NCBI RefSeq assembly: GCF_011516755.1
Contig: NZ_WOSY01000004.1
Span: 124,001-188,000, forward strand
Length of the DNA: 64,000 nt
Direction: 5' to 3'
Source of the DNA: Acetobacter conturbans
GTDB taxonomy: Bacteria; Pseudomonadota; Alphaproteobacteria; Acetobacterales; Acetobacteraceae
A program made the position numbers and the translations under genes. Below are positions 62,189 to 64,000 of the stretch, piece after piece (the stretch's first letter is position 1; each line of letters opens with the position of its first letter). The notes under the pieces are model-generated. The model worked only from the letters and a program-made list of their open reading frames with translations, did not search any database and was not told the DNA's origin.

Positions 62189-64000
62189 TTACGGTCGTGC
62201 AACCAGGCATGCGCGTCCCGGTGAGAAGGAGGCCAGTTCCGGCGGCAGTGTGTTGATGGCATGAGCGTCCTTCAGGAGGGCGCGGCCCCGGGCAGACCAG
62301 CCGGCGAGGCCAATGGCGGGGTTGCCGAAAGGCCCGCTGACACGAATGGGGATGTCCAGAGACAGCATTCCCGGTGTGCGGCTCTGGAAAGCCAGTTCGA
62401 ACCAGCGACGATCGAGATCGAACAGCGCCTCTCCGACGACGGACCCGACCGGCGTGTAGATGCGCAGCGGCACCACCGTCCCGTCACCATGATGCATGGT
62501 CAGCGCACCGAGCAGGCAGGAGACGGAGGTCGTGCCCGTCTCCTTGCGGAAGAGCAGGGAGACATTGGTGGACGCAAGACCCATCACCTGCCTGCTGATC
62601 GCACCGCTGCTCATGCCGACCACGGCCACGATGTCGGCATTATGGGAGGCCTCGTTGAGGGTGTGAACGCCGTCCGCGGCAGCCCGCACGCGAAAAGACA
62701 TCCGGCCGCTGACAGGGACGGCGGCGAAGCCAGCCTGCCGCCGCAACCTGTCGATATCCGCGCCCGTCACATCGATTGCGGCATGGATGCTCGCACCCTG
62801 CGGATGGGCGCTGATATCGCCAGAGGCGTGGAGGGATGCGCCCAGCCAGCCGAGCTGGAAGGAAGAAATGTCGATCTTTCCCGGCTGCTGACTGAAGGAC
62901 AGGGCGGCATTGGAAAAATCCAGCGCGTTGTAGCGCACCGAGCGGGCGGACAGATGCAGGTTGAAGAGCGGATCTGGCTTTGCCGGCACGACAAGGGGAA
63001 TGTCCGTGTGCTGCTCCGGCTTAGGACTGTTTTTCGATGCAGGCAGGAGGCCGTTCAGGTCGAGTTTTGTAAAAGCCAGGTCACCGTCGATTTTATCCGG
63101 CATGCCGGATTTACCTTCGGTGAATGTCAGGTTGGCGGCTTCGATCGGATTGTTGCGCAGCAATCCCGTGCCATTGGTGATCGTCCAGACATCGCCCTTG
63201 TGGGTGAAGTGCCCGTCAAGATTGAGGGTCATCGCGAAACTGTCCGCTGGCGCCCCTGCAAACGCCATCAGCGGCGCGGAGGTCGGGGTGCGGAGAGACA
63301 GCCGCCCATCGACACCATCGAAATCGAACAGGTCGGTCATTGTGCCGTCAAGGTCGAGCGTCAGATCACCGGAAGAGGCGTGAATAACGGTCGGGTAGGG
63401 CTTTCCTGTTTCGCGCAATGTTATCAGCGGACCGAGGTGACCTGAGAGTGCGACGGGCGTGTTGTTGTACGAACCAGCGACAGTCATCTCGAACGGCGCG
63501 CTGTCGCTGGCGGAGGCGATGTCCACACTGTCCAGACCCGCACGATAGGAATGACCGTTGGCGGAACGGTAGATGATCTCGCTGCCTTTGATCGTCGCGT
63601 GCCTCAGGCCGGGAAACCAGCTCCAGTCTGCGGGAGGAGGCGGCGACTGATTCTCGACGGTATGCGGCCGAGCCGGGCCGAACCGCCAGTTGGGGGTGCG
63701 GTCGGGGGTGCGCTCGAACAGGCCGGAGAAGTTGGTCAGCACAAGATCGCGGGTTTCGACAGGACCGTGCAGCAGCGAAGTGAGCCGGACCTGTGTGTGG
63801 AGATGTCCGAGCGTGATCATCTCCGGACGGCTGCCAGTTGGGATGTTGGCGATGCTGACATCATCCACATCAAGCGTGAGCCAGCGGCCCGGAGACACAT
63901 GCACACTGCCGATATGCACGGTGCGGCCTGTGGCCTGAGCGAGTTTTTTTGTGGCGAGAGCCGCGAGGTCCACCCGGGACAGTGCAATCAGGCCGCCGCC
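62189..64000 (-). CDS. AsmA-family protein, 5' end outside window
   Basis: 604 codons are visible and the frame continues open to the right edge, where GGGLIALS appears to be the end of an N-terminal membrane helix. The start of the visible part (ATKKLAQATGRTVHIGSVHVSPGRWLTLDVDDVSIAN) and repeated DGDLAFTKLDLNGLLP-type strands fit AsmA/TamB-like proteins, which bridge the periplasm and help move phospholipids to the outer membrane. The true start lies outside the window; a GTG at 63973 is probably internal. Confidence 0.85.
   Translation of the reverse strand, partial: GGGLIALSRVDLAALATKKLAQATGRTVHIGSVHVSPGRWLTLDVDDVSIANIPTGSRPEMITLGHLHTQVRLTSLLHGPVETRDLVLTNFSGLFERTPDRTPNWRFGPARPHTVENQSPPPPADWSWFPGLRHATIKGSEIIYRSANGHSYRAGLDSVDIASASDSAPFEMTVAGSYNNTPVALSGHLGPLITLRETGKPYPTVIHASSGDLTLDLDGTMTDLFDFDGVDGRLSLRTPTSAPLMAFAGAPADSFAMTLNLDGHFTHKGDVWTITNGTGLLRNNPIEAANLTFTEGKSGMPDKIDGDLAFTKLDLNGLLPASKNSPKPEQHTDIPLVVPAKPDPLFNLHLSARSVRYNALDFSNAALSFSQQPGKIDISSFQLGWLGASLHASGDISAHPQGASIHAAIDVTGADIDRLRRQAGFAAVPVSGRMSFRVRAAADGVHTLNEASHNADIVAVVGMSSGAISRQVMGLASTNVSLLFRKETGTTSVSCLLGALTMHHGDGTVVPLRIYTPVGSVVGEALFDLDRRWFELAFQSRTPGMLSLDIPIRVSGPFGNPAIGLAGWSARGRALLKDAHAINTLPPELASFSPGRACLVARP

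Overview
This window looks like chromosome from an alphaproteobacterium, most likely an acetic acid bacterium (Acetobacteraceae). The reasons are the high-GC coding style, the SRP RNA-dnaX-ybaB-recR order, a SAM-II riboswitch in front of metZ, a FYDLN-acid protein, DUF1491, and the continuous pyrB-pyrC'-plsY-dprA-topA-rnr chain. Genus cannot be settled from this sequence. Nearly everything is core chromosome; the clearest accessory segment is a small phage-derived island at about 9.1-11.3 kb.

Layout. 1-4.4 kb (minus): gamma-glutamyltransferase (cut by the window edge), methionine aminopeptidase, ClpA. 4.7-9.1 kb (plus): SRP RNA, dnaX, ybaB, recR, a pteridine-reductase-like SDR and a folB-like gene. 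9.1-11.2 kb (minus): an excisionase-like HTH protein, a glycine-rich tail-fibre-like protein and a small virion-type protein, followed by tRNA-Ser(TGA). 12.4-17.9 kb: a PAS-GGDEF-EAL protein, two unknown exported or membrane proteins, prmC, a D,D-carboxypeptidase and clpS. 18-25.8 kb: FYDLN protein, SLT-SPOR lipoprotein, truB-rpsO-pnp, a nitronate monooxygenase-like flavoprotein and lolA. 26.0-30.4 kb: tRNA-Val(GAC) inside a perfect inverted repeat, an N-formylglutamate amidohydrolase-like gene, an unknown exported protein and the thiamine genes thiO-thiS-thiG-thiE. 30.6-38.8 kb: a DXD glycosyltransferase, an RluA-type synthase, ftsK, selO, and a DUF3311/SSS symporter pair. 38.9-51.3 kb: a tight plus-strand chain gltX-pyrB-pyrC'-plsY-dprA-topA-rnr-S41 protease-DUF1491, most junctions overlapping. 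51.6-64 kb: OmpA-type porin, cysK divergent from an Rrf2 regulator, unknown exported proteins, parE, a TPR-glycosyltransferase, folE, apaG, SAM-II-controlled metZ, and an AsmA-type protein running off the right edge.

How they connect. Several genes serve folate/pterin (folE, folB-like, PTR1-like SDR), thiamine (thiOSGE) and sulfur amino acids (cysK with its probable regulator, metZ with its riboswitch). Others belong to DNA replication and topology (dnaX, recR, topA, parE, dprA, ftsK), RNA turnover and modification (pnp, rnr, truB, RluA-type), N-end-rule proteolysis (clpA, clpS, map) and envelope assembly (lolA, AsmA, SLT, D,D-carboxypeptidase, OmpA).

No CRISPR array, insertion sequence, integrase or defence system was seen. 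The items most worth a second look are the phage-derived HTH/tail-fibre operon with an operator-like dyad, the tRNA-Val gene enclosed by an 11-bp inverted repeat ending in a T-run, the overlapping alternative hairpins at the selO start, the dihydroorotase-like protein that has lost its HxH metal motif, and the cysteine-free Rrf2 regulator beside cysK.
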